Assembly: GCA_905205855.1 (NCBI GenBank)
Contig: CAJLFL010000098.1
Span: 1-7,015, forward strand
Reading direction: 5' to 3'
Length of the DNA: 7,015 nucleotides
DNA from: an uncultured Eubacteriales bacterium
Lineage (GTDB): Bacteria > Bacillota > Clostridia > Monoglobales > Monoglobaceae
In this document: piece after piece, positions 6,251-7,015 of the stretch
Numbering within the stretch: the first letter of the stretch is position 1
Layout of the letters: each line of letters starts with the position of its first letter
The notes under the pieces: generated by a model
Seen by the model: only the letters and a program-made list of their open reading frames with translations
The model's database searches: none
What the model was told of the DNA's origin: nothing
Translations under genes and position numbers: made by a program

Positions 6251-7015
6251 TTATTTTTTAATAAGGTTTCTTACATAATCTGCGAGCATGGCTTGCTGAT
6301 CAGTCACAAGTCTTTGATATTCCGTAAAGTTTTTCGGATCGGCAGAACGGGTGTTTAAGTCTATATTTATCCCGTTATACTTTAAATAGTATTTAGCAGT
6401 AACAGGATAATCCATACATTCAACAAAAGCGTCGATTCCGAGATAAGCCTGCAGAATTTCTGCTTTTTCGGGTTCTTTTTCAAAATTCTCGCAAAGCCAA
6501 ACATATAAATCCGGGTGAAAGTTTGCCATGATGCCTGAATATCCTGCCGCACCGCATTTTAATGAGTGTAAAAGTGACTGTGCATTTGCATTAAACAGCA
6601 TACATCCGCTGCCGTCAAGGAGCTCAAGCCTTTTTTTAAGCATAGTAAAATCGCAGCAGGTGTCTTTAATAAATCTGAAGCGTTTTGTACCGATACACCA
6701 TTTAATAATTCTTTCTGTCAATAATCTTTTGTATGGCATCGGACATTCATAAATTCCAAGAGGTATATCGGTATTTATGGCAGATAACAATCTTTCTGCG
6801 TTATCAATCCATACGTCATCTCCATCGTTATGTAAATCCAGTCTATTGCTTACAAGTACAAATGCACTTATACCGGTTTTGCTGATTTCATTTACTTCCG
6901 TAACCTGTTCTTCTGCCGAAGAAGAAACATGACCTGATGCAACGACATCCATACGACTGTAGATGCCCACGTCCCGCAGGTATTCCAGCGTCTTTTCCCG
7001 CGCAGCAGCGCCCTT
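6251..7015 (-). CDS. Dihydrodipicolinate synthase / N-acetylneuraminate lyase superfamily protein, N-terminus beyond the window
   Basis: Partial: the frame stays open to the right edge (visible beginning KGAAAREKTLEYLRDVG...), giving 254 residues of an expected ~300. A GTG at 6970-6968 could be read as a start, but the residues before it align with the family helix that precedes the strand equivalent to 'VPVIAGV' (here SRMDVVASGH), so it is internal. Class I aldolase features: IPLGIYECPMPYKR with the catalytic Tyr at 6751-6749, and FRFIKDT with the Schiff-base Lys at 6667-6665. Next come MLFNANAQSLLHSLKCGAAGYSGIMANFHPDLY, equal to the family's G.D.......G..G.IS...N..P, and AKYYLKYNG near the end. 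The family cleaves or condenses 2-keto acids with aldehydes. True DapA is unlikely, since the sequence is divergent (GIYECP in place of the usual LYNVP) and the setting is sugar metabolism. Substrate unknown. It is convergent with the TIM-barrel gene, so it has its own promoter outside the window. Confidence 0.85.
   Translation of the reverse strand, partial: KGAAAREKTLEYLRDVGIYSRMDVVASGHVSSSAEEQVTEVNEISKTGISAFVLVSNRLDLHNDGDDVWIDNAERLLSAINTDIPLGIYECPMPYKRLLTERIIKWCIGTKRFRFIKDTCCDFTMLKKRLELLDGSGCMLFNANAQSLLHSLKCGAAGYSGIMANFHPDLYVWLCENFEKEPEKAEILQAYLGIDAFVECMDYPVTAKYYLKYNGINIDLNTRSADPKNFTEYQRLVTDQQAMLADYVRNLIKK

Noticed and set aside
6968..6970. GTG as the true start of the minus-strand lyase gene
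   Set aside because: The frame remains open to base 7015. The residues upstream match the family's helix before the second strand, and starting here would remove the first part of the barrel.
1..7015. Mobile elements, CRISPR arrays, tRNA or rRNA genes, toxin-antitoxin pairs
   Set aside because: No transposase or integrase motifs, spaced direct repeats, cloverleaf-like sequence or small paired ORFs were seen on either strand.

Overview
The window looks like chromosomal DNA of a low-to-moderate GC Firmicute, most likely an anaerobic gut-type Clostridia (Oscillospirales/Eubacteriales-like). The basis is strong AGGAGG-type ribosome binding sites, AT-rich codon use, and the gene order yqeK - LCP - rsfS - leuS, which is typical of clostridial genomes. 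No genus can be named from this sequence alone.

Left part (1-4050, + strand): the end of a housekeeping operon. It holds the C-terminus of the HD-domain nucleotidase YqeK (cut by the window edge), a membrane-anchored LytR-CpsA-Psr (LCP) cell-wall ligase, the ribosomal silencing factor RsfS, and a complete leucyl-tRNA synthetase LeuS. The gaps are 32, 16 and 27 bases, each following gene has a good Shine-Dalgarno, and a strong intrinsic terminator overlaps the leuS stop codon. The set couples nucleotide signalling, wall assembly, ribosome assembly and tRNA charging.

Middle part (4051-6237, + strand): a separate two-gene unit with its own consensus-like promoter (TTGCAC-17-TATACT with an extended -10). 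It encodes a Gfo/Idh/MocA-family NAD(P)-dependent oxidoreductase and a xylose-isomerase-like TIM-barrel protein annotated in databases as sugar phosphate isomerase/epimerase. The unit ends in a 19-bp hairpin that can also serve the opposite strand.

Right part (6251-7015, - strand): a convergent gene of the dihydrodipicolinate synthase / N-acetylneuraminate lyase superfamily. It keeps its Schiff-base lysine and tyrosine, but its N-terminus lies beyond the window: the reading frame stays open to the last base. The final ~55 bases are much more GC-rich than the rest of the gene.

The oxidoreductase, TIM barrel and nearby aldolase-like lyase together suggest catabolism of an unusual sugar, polyol or glycoside by an oxidation/isomerisation (or elimination)/cleavage route. 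Substrate and exact chemistry cannot be read from the sequence. No tRNA, rRNA, CRISPR array, insertion sequence or phage gene was seen. The only untranslated stretches are short, the longest being about 116 bases around the promoter.
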